A stretch of DNA of 64,000 nucleotides from Xiphydria camelus (Eukaryota > Arthropoda > Insecta > Hymenoptera > Xiphydriidae). Positions 29,125-39,568 of this stretch are shown piece after piece. Each line of letters begins with the position of its first letter. The stretch's first letter is position 1. Made by a program: the position numbers and the translations under genes. The notes under the pieces were generated by a model. It made no database searches, had not been told where the DNA came from, and saw only the letters and a list, made by a program, of their open reading frames with translations. The stretch lies in contig OY783195.1 of assembly GCA_963678675.1 (NCBI GenBank), positions 13,986,505 to 14,050,504 of the forward strand, written 5' to 3'.

Positions 29125-29153
29125 GGTCCGAGGTACAACAGGTTCCCCTACTG
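29125..29153 (-). repeat. Right terminal sequence of the pogo-type element
   Basis: Read on the minus strand it starts CAGTAGGGGAACCTGTTGTA, followed outward by TA at 29154-29155, the target base pair used by pogo elements. No matching left end was found between 25000 and 26480, so the left end is deleted or strongly diverged. Confidence 0.55.
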
Positions 29154-29254
29154 TATAAGGAAATTCTACAGCTTTTATACTATACTCCTACAAAAAATTC
29201 CCAAAATCGTCCTTCTTTCTTGACGCGCATGGTGGCCTTACCCCTTAAGCGGTT

Positions 29255-29985
29255 ACACCACCTTGACGCACCCAAAAATTACGGTTTGTCAAGAATTTTT
29301 TCTGAAGAATTGAAACGTTTTTATCCAAATTAAAGTACGGTAAGGTATACTACTATTAAACTACAAACAATTTTGTTTGCATTTTTTTTATTTATAAAAA
29401 TGGCGGCTTTAAAGGCGATTTACTGGAGCGCTGCGAAAATCGATGATCGTGCGGTGGGCATGATAACTCAGTCCAGGTTTAAGTTAGAACAATGAACGAA
29501 AAAGAATTAGTTTCTGTAGCTCAAAAGCTAGCGAAATACGTAGCCGTTTTAAAAAATATGCATTTTTCACAAAATGGCATCGATTTGAAAGGAAAGATAC
29601 ATATTTTGCCCTAAATTTCGTTAATTACTGTGGCATAAAAAACGCAAATATCAGTACTTTGAAATACCGTACGTATTTCGCTAGATAAACATATAACGAA
29701 TAAATAAAGAAATAATAAATAAAGAAAGAATCAAGACGATTGATCGAAAATTGGCGGAGCTAGAGTGCCCACCTGTTTTTAAAATGTAGTTTTGAGAAAA
29801 ACGCGTTTAAAGTTTCGCGAGAACATTAGCGCGCTTATGCACGTCTCTGTTTGTACACTTCGAAAATTGCTCTTTCACTGTATAGATATCGATTTGTAAC
29901 TAACGGCATATCATTTTGTATACCACATAGAGAGTATTTTCAGAAAAACACAAAATTTTTTGATTCCTTGAAAATTTCAAAGTTG
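29255..29985. other. Non-coding repeat remnants
   Basis: No gene. Phrases around CGAGAACATTAGCG and poly-A runs look like degraded transposon sequence. Confidence 0.35.
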
Positions 29986-30361
29986 TGTAACCCCTGCATT
30001 ATTTCGCACACAGTCGCTTTCTGCTACCTACCTCCACACGCTATTTCTCGCGGGCTTCTCTCTCTAGTGTGATTTTCTTTCCTGTGGAAGCCCATAGCTA
30101 AGCGCCTAGCAGGATTATCACTGGCGTCTCCGGCTTGGAGGTTAGACTATCTGCCATCTCTCTGAGTGACCGCGCATGCCCGCTTCTCCGCTAACTTTCT
30201 CCTCGACCTTCTCCCTTATCCACTAGTGGAATTACCCAGTACCGCCGCCTGGGTTACTCGCTTGGAACTAGTACTTTCTCCTCGACTTTCTCCCTATCTC
30301 TCACTCGTCTCGACTTCAAAGTTACCACTCCCTATAAACGCTCTTACATGTCATTTAAACT

Positions 30362-31459
30362 ATGGCGGACCGAACACGTAGACCTCTCCGTCTCAATTCC
30401 CCCACTAACCCTGGGTCCTCACAATCTTCATCCGATTCAAGTCGTAATCGTACTAAGCCCAGCTATGAGTCTGAGGAGGCCTCGAGATCGGATAAAGCCA
30501 ATGCGGTCAAGAAAGATACTCGCGAAACTCGGACTTCTGCTACTCATAATGCCATGATGGAGCGATTCGACGTACTCAGCGAAGGTCAAGACCGGATATT
30601 TAAGGTCCTACAGGATCTCCCCGCTATGCGTACAGTCTTAGAGTCGGTTGTAACCGACGTATCTGCTTTGAAGATAACCACTGACCAACTGGAAACCACG
30701 ACAAATAAGCTAACGCAAGAAGGTGCTGACTTTAGACAAGCCCTGGGAAGCCTTGAAGCGCGTTTGAACGCCATGGCGACTACAATGGCTTTAACCCCTA
30801 GACCCTCTACTGTTAGCCCCACTCCTGAGCAACTCACTGCTGCTGCCAACTCCAACACGCTGTCATCCCAGCGCACTCTAGCCAGTCATTCAACCAATCA
30901 GGAGCTGGTGGTCTCAGGCATCCCTGCTAGCGCAGTCTCACAAGAGACGGCCCCCCAACTTTTTCATGCCATTCTGGGTGTACTTAAGCTTCAAACCACT
31001 GAGGGCGACATCACGAGCACCAGACTACTCTGCAAGCCTCAAATGCTCCAGGCAACCAACACGCCAGACCAAGTGGAAGCTACTGTGCCGTCACGAATTC
31101 CATTTGCAGTCGTCTGCAAAGATAATCTTCTAGTGAAAAGAATTATCACTGCTAAACGGAAATTTGGAGCACTCAAACTTTCCCAACTTAACGAATATAT
31201 GACTAGTCAAGGTGTCACCCTTAACTCATCTATGCGCTCCGTGAATTCTACAGTAAACCTCAACGAGATGATGCCTGAACACACTTATCGCTTACTTGCT
31301 GAAGCTAAGACCACTCTTAAGGCGGCTGGGTTTAAATATATATGGTGCACTTCTGGAGCAATACTAGCCAAAAAATCTGACGGAGGACTCATACACACGA
31401 TCTCATCAAAATACGATTTGCCTAAATTAATCAGCCTCTACTCCTCTCAGCCCATCTGA
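30362..31459 (+). CDS. LINE-2 ORF1: coiled-coil/RRM-like protein
   Basis: 365 residues from ATG 30362, uninterrupted. A basic, Ser-rich start (MADRTRRPLRLNSP) is followed by a coiled coil at ~65-130 (ITTDQLETTTNKLTQEG). The RRM-like region has QELVVSGIPASAVSQETAPQ and IPFAVVCKDNLLVKRIITAK. It is longer at the N-terminus than the surviving part of LINE-1 ORF1. It ends in TGA at 31457-31459 followed by C, and the reading frame stays open straight into ORF2. Confidence 0.85.
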   Translation: MADRTRRPLRLNSPTNPGSSQSSSDSSRNRTKPSYESEEASRSDKANAVKKDTRETRTSATHNAMMERFDVLSEGQDRIFKVLQDLPAMRTVLESVVTDVSALKITTDQLETTTNKLTQEGADFRQALGSLEARLNAMATTMALTPRPSTVSPTPEQLTAAANSNTLSSQRTLASHSTNQELVVSGIPASAVSQETAPQLFHAILGVLKLQTTEGDITSTRLLCKPQMLQATNTPDQVEATVPSRIPFAVVCKDNLLVKRIITAKRKFGALKLSQLNEYMTSQGVTLNSSMRSVNSTVNLNEMMPEHTYRLLAEAKTTLKAAGFKYIWCTSGAILAKKSDGGLIHTISSKYDLPKLISLYSSQPI

Positions 31460-34332
31460 CTTACTAAGCCTGTCCTCGCATCACAGCATCATCCTAATGA
31501 CAAAAACCAAGACAGTTTTCGAGCCTGTTGCCTTAACGTCAACTCTCTCCGTTCGCATCTCGATATACTGAAGTACCATCTCGACAACAACCCCCAGTAC
31601 CAGCTGATTGCTGTCACGGAAACCTGGCTTGCTGGAAAAATCCCGTCCTCTACCGTAGCCATCTCTGGGTTCAATTTCATACGCAATGATAGAAATGTTA
31701 ATGGAGGTGGAGTCGGACTTTACATCCATGAGTCACTGTCGGTCAAGGTTATCTCTATGTCTGACGCGACGTGGACAGGCAAACCCGGTACTCCTGAGTA
31801 TCTATGCTGTGAAGTCAGCGGGTCTCATATGGAATCTGTGTTTGCAGCAGTTGTCTACCGTCTGCCCCATGCACCATTCACCTCCCCACGAGACCTTGGA
31901 CTCATTATCGCCGATGCTATGGAGGGTTACAGCCACAAAATAATCCTCGGGGATTTCAACGCTGATCAGCTGTCCAATAACTTCGATGCACAATATATCA
32001 GGTCACTGCTGCGAGACAACTCCCTCACTCTGGTCAATCATGGTTTTACGCACGTCACGGAAACCTCCTCAACTTGGCTAGATCTTTGTCTTGTTGACGA
32101 ATCCGATAAGGTCTTGTCATACGGAAAATCTGATGTGCCATTGGGAGCAGGTCATCATCTAATTCACGTTGCGATTGAGACTCATCGACTTCTTCCTGAG
32201 ACTAAGTTCATCTCTACTCGTAAACTAAACCACATTCAGGAGGCTGAAGAAGAACTTAATTCCATCGACTGGACATTGGTGGTGGATCGGGCGCCCTCTA
32301 CAGATGCTGCACTTGATAACTTCTACCAACGATTTTTGCCTGTAATCGATCGCGTCGCGCCCATCACTAAAACTAGGGTTAACTCTACCTCTCATGCTCA
32401 ATGGGTGACACCTGAGCTGAAAAATGCCGAAAAAGTAACTCGAACTGTCTACAGGCGCTGGAGAAGAAACAGAAGGAAAAAGGATTTGGTTGAATACAGG
32501 CTAAAACGCAAGCAATGGCTCACTGAACTAGCTGATGCCAGGATAAACTACTACAAATCACGCCTCCAGGGTCTCTCCATGACTGGTACATGGCAAGAAC
32601 TACGTAAACTCGGGCTCATTAAGTCAGCGAGCACTCCTCCCCTTGCAGTCCCGGCCGAAACATTGAATCTTTCCTTTGCCAAAATATCGACAATCACAGC
32701 TGAACCTAATTCAGAAACCGCTATACGTGACCTGCCAACCGTACCTCTAAAGAATCCGCCGCTGGAATTAACTTCCGTCTGCGAACTCGAGATTGGAAAA
32801 GCTATAGACTGCTCTCATTCCAATGCTCAGGGCGCAGACGGGGTAAACCTCAAACTAATACGCAGTCTACGCCATATCCTCACCGTCGTTTGTCTGGCGA
32901 TATTTAATAAATCAATTCGCGACTGTTGCTTCCCCTCCGCCTGGAAAAAAGCGGTTTAATACCTATCAATAAAATCCCTGTGCCGTCCACCGTGAACGAC
33001 TACCGTCCTATCTCTCTACTACCCACACTTAGCAAGATATTTGAAAAGGTTATCTACAACCAAGTAGTCACCTACTTGAACCAAAACACACTCCTCGATC
33101 CATACCAATGTGGTTTTCGGTCAGGGCACAGCACTCAGTCAGCTCTTGTAAAACTTATAATCGATATCAGGCACAACATGGAACGTCGTCAGATCACTGT
33201 TTTAGTGCTGTTCGACTTTTCAAAGGCCTTCGATACTGTATCGCACAGCATACTGGCCCTCAAACTCCAACGAGTGGGCTTTGCCCAGCGGACTATTGAG
33301 TGGTTCATGTCTTATCTCCAGGGCAGATCTCAAGCCATCAAAATATCCGATAGCGCTCTCACTAGTTGGCAGCATACTAATGCTGGAGTCCCTCAAGGTT
33401 CAGTGCTGGGGCCGCTCTTATTCTCGTTATTTATCAACGATATAGGGAGCAGCATCATAAACGCTAAACGCCTGCTATACGCCGATGATCTGCAAATCTA
33501 TCTGAATTGTCCACCTCACGAACTAAACTCATGTATAGCCAAACTCAACGAAGATATACTCCGTATTGACCGCTGGGCTCACAACAACCTTCTCAAACTC
33601 AATCTTGGCAAGACTAAAGCGATCATCCTTGGCAATGAGCGTTACATCAACTCCATCAATTCCGGCAGTCTTCAACCACTTGGATCCAATGGTATTAATA
33701 TCCCGCTCGTCAACTCGGTGAGAAATCTAGGATTGATTATCGACTCCAAACTCAACTTTAAAGAGCATGTCCGCTTTGTCACTGCAAAAATCAATCGATC
33801 CTACTATCAACTGTATCGATTCCGACCTTACACCAACTTCAGCCTTCGGAAAATATTGGTCAGCGCTTTAATCTTACCTCACTTAGACTACTGTACGGTT
33901 GCTCTAAATGGTGCTGGAACTGTTCTCAGTCTCAAGCTCCAACGACTAGTTAATAAAGGGATTCGCTATATTTTTGGATTACCGCGCGATACCCACATTA
34001 GTCAATACCGCCGTGAACTTGGTTGGCTTACTATCGAGTCTCGAAGGAAATTGTTCCTCGCCACGCTTACTTATAATACTATCTCTACAAATCGGCCACT
34101 GTTCCTTTCTGAACTACTATCATACAGCTCACATCGATCCTCAAGTCGGACTGGACATCATCGCTCCCTCACCATACCCATGCATAGGACTGAGGCCTTT
34201 AAGTCGTCCTTCGCGGTATCTGCTCCATACTTATGGAACTCCTTACCACCGGACATTATTGAAGTCTCCACACCCGGCGCTTTTAAAGCAAGAACCAAAC
34301 AGTGGCTATTCAACTCGGAAAACTCTACTTGA
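31460..34332 (+). pseudogene. LINE-2 ORF2: endonuclease-reverse transcriptase with one frameshift
   Basis: The frame is open from the codon after the ORF1 TGA. The endonuclease N-terminus (CCLNVNSLRSHLDIL, AVTETWL) is encoded before the first ATG at 31757. GDFNAD, GAGHH and the RT start follow. A one-base loss near 32950-32958 shifts the frame. The remainder reads in the second frame to TGA 34332 with NDYRPISLLP, FDFSKAFDTVS, GVPQGSVLGPLLFS and YADD (33480). All other RT motifs are intact, so the break is recent. Mobilisation of this copy would need help from another copy. Confidence 0.88.
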
Positions 34333-34639
34333 CTACTTGACTAAATTCACTGCCCGCGGCAAACATAATCTCGCTAGCATTAATTTATATACGCGCTTAA
34401 GCTTACTCCTATTTACATTTAATTTCAATCTACACTATTATTTTAACCTGCTTTACCTCACATGCTCTTGCTTAAATTGAATCGTATCTTATGCCCAACT
34501 ATTATTAGCATTTTTGTTTTCTTTTTAGTATTTAGTAATTAGCATAGCTTAGTATTTAGTATTTATAAGACTTACTCATGCTTGTACACTGAGCTCTGCC
34601 AAGAGCACATATTATTTGTTCTACTTTGAATAATAAACA

Positions 34640-34772
34640 ACATCATCATCATCATCATCATCATAGTTACGTTCAATGTATGGATGGACCCAAAATCTCT
34701 TTTTTCTTCGATTTCTTAAATAATTATAAATTACAATAATATCTTCATCACTCGAATCACTAGACGTAAACA
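34640..34772 (-). pseudogene. PIF/Harbinger nuclease N-terminal fragment
   Basis: From ATG at 34772 the minus strand encodes FTSSDSSDEDIIVIYNYLRN and then RRKKRFWVHPYIERN, characteristic of the N-terminus of Harbinger (HARBI1-like) nucleases. It then runs into Asp codons that are only the (CAT)n tail of LINE-2. The catalytic domain is absent. LINE-2 therefore inserted into, or deleted up to, this gene. Confidence 0.6.
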
Positions 34773-34826
34773 TGTTTCCTACTACTTTCCGCCGCGGAAT
34801 GGCACGAAATGAAATGCGCCGGCGCA

Positions 34827-35763
34827 CACAGAGGGGTATTTTGCCTATCTAGCCGGACAAAATCCCATTTCTCAGAACTATTACAGACAGAATATTAAGC
34901 TACGTGCTATGAGCCAAGTAGTTGGTAAACAAAGTGTAACCTTTCCCATCGCCCTCTGTTGCGTTCTTTTCATGCAGAGCCAGTTAAAAGTAAGTCGTCG
35001 AAATAGGAAGAGGATATGGATTATCTTAATTCAGGTAAGAACACATACTTTTGTCATAAGTTTATTTTAATTTCTTGTTGCTTATTGCAAAAAATAGCAG
35101 TTTGAATCGGGAAGTATTGTTGAACAATTTTTACTAATGTTTATGTATATATAGGACTATTAGTTATGCTTCCGGGTGCTTCCGAGTTGATTTGTTTATT
35201 TTGCCATACAGAATAGATCAATTTTAAGAAAGTGTTTTAGAAATCAGGTGCTACTTTTTGCTATTTTTCAGTATACCGACATTTTAATGGCGACAGTACT
35301 AAATGTCGATTTTATCGATAGAATGCAACGTTGATGTCCTTAATCGCCTATTGCTATCCTCTGATCCACTGATGTCGTGTCTCAAGCTAAAACCAAAGAA
35401 AAAATCACAGCCTTTCTTAAAAGACAATAGAAATGCTGTTGCCCGCCGAACCTTATTCTGAAGGTTGGAACTCCGAAGCATCGAAAGACGACGAACCGGA
35501 GAACTTGCCTGAGTAATCTTGGCACTCGTCATCATCTGATTAATGCAGGATATAAAAACAAATCATATGTGTACAATTATTATTGTACTTTATCTGTAAT
35601 GAATGTTACTATTTTCTGTACAAAAATTAAAAATAAACATTTTTGATGTTATGAATTGACTCAAACAACTAATTTAGATACACAAACCAACAGAAACCTA
35701 GTACACAACAAAAAAATTAAAATATAATTTTGTCCGGCTAGGAAGGCAAAATACCCCTCTGTG
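34827..35763. mobile_element. 937-bp TIR element (CACAGAGGGGTATTTTGCC ends)
   Basis: 37 bases at 34827-34863 beginning CACAGAGGGGTATTTTGCC are repeated in inverse at 35727-35763 with about two mismatches. Flanking CGGCG occurs on both sides but slightly offset, so the target duplication is uncertain. Inside, a short ATG frame at about 35016 runs into a good donor (TTCAG|GTAAGA), and an acceptor TTTTTCAG lies at about 35270. This suggests relics of a spliced transposase gene. Confidence 0.65.
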
Positions 35764-35819
35764 CGGCGTCGCGCCGCCAGCATACCGAAGCTGTAAGCAA
35801 GGCTGGCTAGTAAAAAATC

Positions 35820-35940
35820 GGTACGACACATTTACCGTATACTTACTGCGCCGAAACCACACCGACCCGTGACACAGCGACCTAAAGAACCGGTACGACA
35901 TTTACCGCATACTTACTGCGCCGAAACCACAAGAGACCGC
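35820..35940. repeat. Short direct duplication (~58 bp) with TIR-like sequence
   Basis: 'CATACTTACTGCGCCGAAAC' appears at about 35838-35858 and 35909-35929, each preceded by a CGGTACGACA(CA)TTTACCG phrase. The part ACCGACCCGTGACACAGCG between them is the inverse of the repeat end at 24016. Confidence 0.6.
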
Positions 35941-35944
35941 TCTA

Positions 35945-37090
35945 ATTCTTATTTGTGCGTAAAATCTGCAGGTCACAGGATAATTTGAATTGCACATCCA
36001 GGGTCTATTTTTTCATAAAGAATACTGCCACGTGATCCGTGTCCACCATTTCTGGGATCCGTGTATAAACAAATTGCACATATACTCATATGGGAATCTT
36101 AAAAGGATCAAAACCATACCTTGTCCAGGGGGAGCCTTTCTACACTTTCGCATGGAATTAGTGAATATTGATATAGATTTTTGGCGTTAATATAATGTAA
36201 GGTATTTTTCCACAATTTATCATACATGTACAATTTTCTTCCGCTAGGGGACTTGCGTCCGTGATTGAACAGGATCATTAAGAAAGACATTGACGCTGCC
36301 AATGCTTGAGTCTTCGAATTCAATTTTTTTTGTATTTTCTGGTTTTATATCAAAGAAATATTCATGACGATTTTATACTGTTATCCACTTTATATCTGAC
36401 TTACGATTTTTTAAAATTTCGACCGTAACATTTTAAACGAAAATAGACTCTCAACAAGAACAATATCGACATAAAATCAATACATGTGATTTGTTCGTAT
36501 CGAAGTATACTTATATACATAATAGTTTTAAAAATAATTCATTTTTATCACTTTTTTGTTTATTTTGAAAGATCTCGAATTCTTAAAATGATGGGTCGTT
36601 TCGACTTTCACTAAACATTCTTGAAAATTCTTAATCAAAATATGAAAATTTAAGATTTTGTTGATTATAGGATTCAAACATCCTCGATATATGAATGTAC
36701 TTTGTAGTTAATTGAAATTTAAAAATCGTAATTTTATTATCAAAAAATCTATCATATCGCCCCCTTAATATATACAACAACTAAGTAACTCAATTTTTCG
36801 GTATTTTCAGTTATCTACTTTGTACCCAACTTTGTACGCTCTTTTTCGGTGTTACAACGAGATAAGGTCTGTCGAATATTTAGGGTTAGAAATCCAGTAG
36901 TATGATATAGATACAGTAACTAAAGCGACTGATACATACATGCAATAAGTGCACAATTTGAATTCCGAAAATTCGAGTTACCTAGTTGTAGTATTAAGGG
37001 AATGATATCATATATTGCATATGTGTTAGGCCATCCATGAATGACGTCATATTAAGATTTTTTCGTATATAACACTATTATTTCATGTTT
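35945..37090. other. AT-rich stretch, no recognised gene
   Basis: No coding region or structured repeat stands out. ORFs at 35990-36323 have no domain. Confidence 0.35.
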
Positions 37091-37097
37091 CTTTTAC

Positions 37098-37230
37098 CTG
37101 GCTGAATGTTGTCTGAAGTGATTTCCCCTTGTCCAGCTAAAGTATGAAATGTAATATCACTTCCAGTATACAATTGTGGTATCTCGGTTTGGGTATTTCC
37201 TCTTTGTAGATTTGTAAGTATAGTAGGAGG
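37098..37230 (-). other. Candidate coding exon (133 bp), host or transposon unknown
   Basis: The minus strand has an acceptor GTTTTCAG just before 37230 and a donor CCAG|GTAAAAG at 37098. The frame between them is open, with a protein-like composition (LTNLQRGNTQTEIPQLYTGS and TFHTLAGQGEITSDN). I do not recognise the family. A possible terminal exon with acceptor ATTTTAG lies upstream at 37390-37473 and ends in a stop, so the two are unlikely to be consecutive exons. Confidence 0.3.
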
Positions 37231-37933
37231 CTGAAAACATGATACAGCACATAAATTTTATAATATTTGTACTTCATTTCAAATGATTAACAAGTTTAGA
37301 CCCGATTTTGTGCTTCAGCCTCATAAAATTTCTACGTTTCTCGTTTCTCAATGAATTAGTTCTTAATTCTTTTTCTCTTTAACTGTTTCCTAATCATTAG
37401 AATCGTTTGAGCTACAGCGATGTAGTCTCATCCCAGGACATGCACCATGCATCCCGTAGACCACAGAATCTTCCTAAAATACGTGAAACTTTTATTAAAA
37501 TACAGTAAAATCTTGATGAATTAGATGCTCTCTGCTTTCTCGTGCTCCATTTTGGTTCCTCTCACGGAGTAGAGGGAGAGCTACCGACGTTTTTTGTGTA
37601 GTAACTTTATAAGCCAAAAATATATTAAAAATCAATGCATTTTTTATGCCTTTTTCATGTTGCGCAAGTCTGGCTCGCCCTTCCTCTTGTACAAGGTCGC
37701 CAGATGCACTTTTAATAAATAAAAAACAATTTTTTTTCCAGTTATAGTATAGAGATTGGCTTTTTTTACATGTACATTTCATAATTACTAACTCATGTCA
37801 GAAAATGCCAGACGAAAATACCATTGCATTTGCCCAAAATAAATTGGTAAAATGTGATTGTCATCGAAAGTCATGGTCGTTGCAGCGGGATGCAGGGCGC
37901 GGAACCGGTAAAGGAGTGGGAATAAGTGTTTAA

Positions 37934-38838
37934 GGGCCGAAACCACCAACTCTGATTAAATTGTTAATTCCCGATTAGCTTAATTTAATCATGATCTTGC
38001 GTTCCACCAATTTTTAAACCATGATTAAAGTGAGATAATCACCGTTGAACTTAATCAGCCATTTTTGGCCGATTAGGAACCTAACCAGTGATTAACGTGG
38101 ATCAACATAACCTCAAAGTCGAAGTTTCACTGCTGTGCAATACTATATCGGACATGAATTTATTTTACGACGATATTTTATCATCATCTGATGATGAAAA
38201 TGGTATCGAAATTGATAGAAGACCACATTTAATTAAGGAACGAATTAATTATTTCCAAACTTTGGATGATTTGGATTTCATTACGCGTTTTCGGTTATCG
38301 AAAGACAGTGTTGAAGCTTTGCTTCTGGAAATTGTACATAATTTGCAACACGCTACAGAAAGATAAATATTACTTCTTAAATAATATATAATCTATTTTA
38401 AAATATCGCAACATTATCATATTACGTTAAAAATCGCGTAGAATTTTCTGTATCTTTACTGAATAAAGGGAGTGCACATTTCAGAAACCACGCTATTGCA
38501 CCCAGAATACAACTCCTGCTTGCTCTCCGGTATTATGCAACTGGTTCCTTTTAAAATTCTGTTGGAGATTTCGGCAGCTCACTGAGCTCGGCTTGCAGCG
38601 CGTCAGTTGATCACGTCAGGTTTTCCTCCTACTCCATTACAAGTTCCGTTGATGAACCAATCAGAATCACCGTTACAACAAAACCAAAACTTATTGCGAA
38701 GAGGGTATATGATTAGATAATCGGGGGTTAAAAATTCATGGTAGAACGAATTGTGCAGTTAATCATTATTAGAACACCGATTAAATATAATCGTGATTAG
38801 GTAATCAAGCATTTAATCAGAGTTGGTGGAATCGGCCC
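37934..38838 (+). mobile_element. PIF/Harbinger element, 905 bp, TAA target duplication
   Basis: The TIRs are GGGCCGAAACCACCAACTCT and inverse AGAGTTGGTGGAATCGGCCC, flanked by TAA at 37931-37933 and 38839-38841. The right arm of the host transposon preserves the uninterrupted site at about 40545-40555. It carries a truncated nuclease gene and is an internal deletion derivative. Confidence 0.9.
38088..38555 (+). pseudogene. Harbinger (HARBI1-like) nuclease, truncated
   Basis: The first exon (to about 38364) encodes FYDDILSSSDDENG, RINYFQTLDDLDFITRFRLS and DSVEALL, the conserved N-terminal helical domain. After a probable intron with acceptor ACATTTCAG at about 38484, the frame continues with NHAIAPRIQLLLALRYYATG and meets an in-frame TAA at about 38553. 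The DDE catalytic residues, which would follow, are missing. Length is about one third of a normal ~350-residue Harbinger nuclease. Confidence 0.75.
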
Positions 38839-39070
38839 TAAGACGTTATTACAATAATATTAATTCCTGTATTGATTTAAAGAAATTGATTCATTAATCA
38901 TGATGTATTATAATTGTTCCTTCTGTGTGAATCTATTAATACTTACAAGGGAAGTTAGGGAACCCGGAAATTCAGAAAATTCCGCCATTTTCCGTGTGCA
39001 AGTAGAGTAGTTCAAGCGAAATACAAAAATACATTTAATTGATGCCATATTACGGTTTTAAGGGGTGAAA

Positions 39071-39568
39071 TCATCCCTTGAAAAAAATGCAGATTTTTCT
39101 TCTTCGCGGAATAACTCCCGAACAGTGAAAGATAAGGGAAAAAAGTTGAAATAAAAGTTTTATAGTTTTTCTCGATCTATAATTTGTCTGCGCACTAGTG
39201 AGTGGTCGTCGGGCTTTTTTCCCGCTTTTCCAACATTCAACAGCTTTTCTTTTATAACTTAAGTCGACTTTTCCACCTTCGTCATCAACAATGCATTCTG
39301 TAGGTTCAAAATTATCTTCCTCTTCTGCTGAAACTGTAGGGTACTCTACAACCTGTGCTCCATGGGGTTCAGATGGATTAGCAAAATCCAATACGTAATC
39401 GTATTCAATTAATGGTAGGAGATCTACGTTTCTAAAAGTGTTTATAATGTCACGAATTTGATTATGAACTTCAATTTCATCTGATGTTATAGGGGTCTGT
39501 GCCAACCCCGTAATTTGAAACGTAGTCGTTAATATGTTTATTACATTTGCAACGTTAATGGGCGTCAT
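39071..39568 (-). CDS. Transposon-encoded ORF, N-terminal part of an unidentified transposase
   Basis: A 165-residue frame from ATG 39568. It has a helical N-terminus, an acidic middle (SAEEEDNFEP), then SYKRKAVECWKSGKKARRP followed by LTSAQTNYRSRKT, which looks like the DNA-binding start of insect transposases. The C-terminal ~40 residues overlap the inverted arm, so the frame probably once continued elsewhere or was spliced. No DDE region is seen. It is the only coding signal inside the 37556-40919 element. Confidence 0.4.
   Translation of the reverse strand: MTPINVANVINILTTTFQITGLAQTPITSDEIEVHNQIRDIINTFRNVDLLPLIEYDYVLDFANPSEPHGAQVVEYPTVSAEEEDNFEPTECIVDDEGGKVDLSYKRKAVECWKSGKKARRPLTSAQTNYRSRKTIKLLFQLFSLIFHCSGVIPRRRKICIFFKG

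Larger units (their letters stand above)
24318..29250. mobile_element. 4.9-kb composite bounded by a 24-bp perfect TIR
   Basis: 24318-24341 and 29227-29250 are exact reverse complements, starting GCTTAAGGGGTAAGGCC. Because the repeat begins TTAA/TA the exact end is ambiguous, and no longer target duplication is visible. Inside are a Mutator-like transposase fragment at the left, a Cys-rich ORF, and a pogo-type element whose own right end lies at 29125-29153. The outer TIR therefore probably belongs to the Mutator-like element, with the pogo element nested in it. Confidence 0.6.
30000..34668 (+). mobile_element. LINE-2: near full-length non-LTR retrotransposon, same family group as LINE-1
   Basis: Plus-strand element with leader (5' edge approximate), ORF1, ORF2 and a 3' region ending in a (CAT)n tail at 34634-34664. 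ORF order, the in-frame TGA junction and protein motifs match LINE-1, but the proteins differ at many positions, so the two are distinct subfamilies. It adjoins a Harbinger fragment at its 3' side. One frameshift disables ORF2. Confidence 0.85.
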
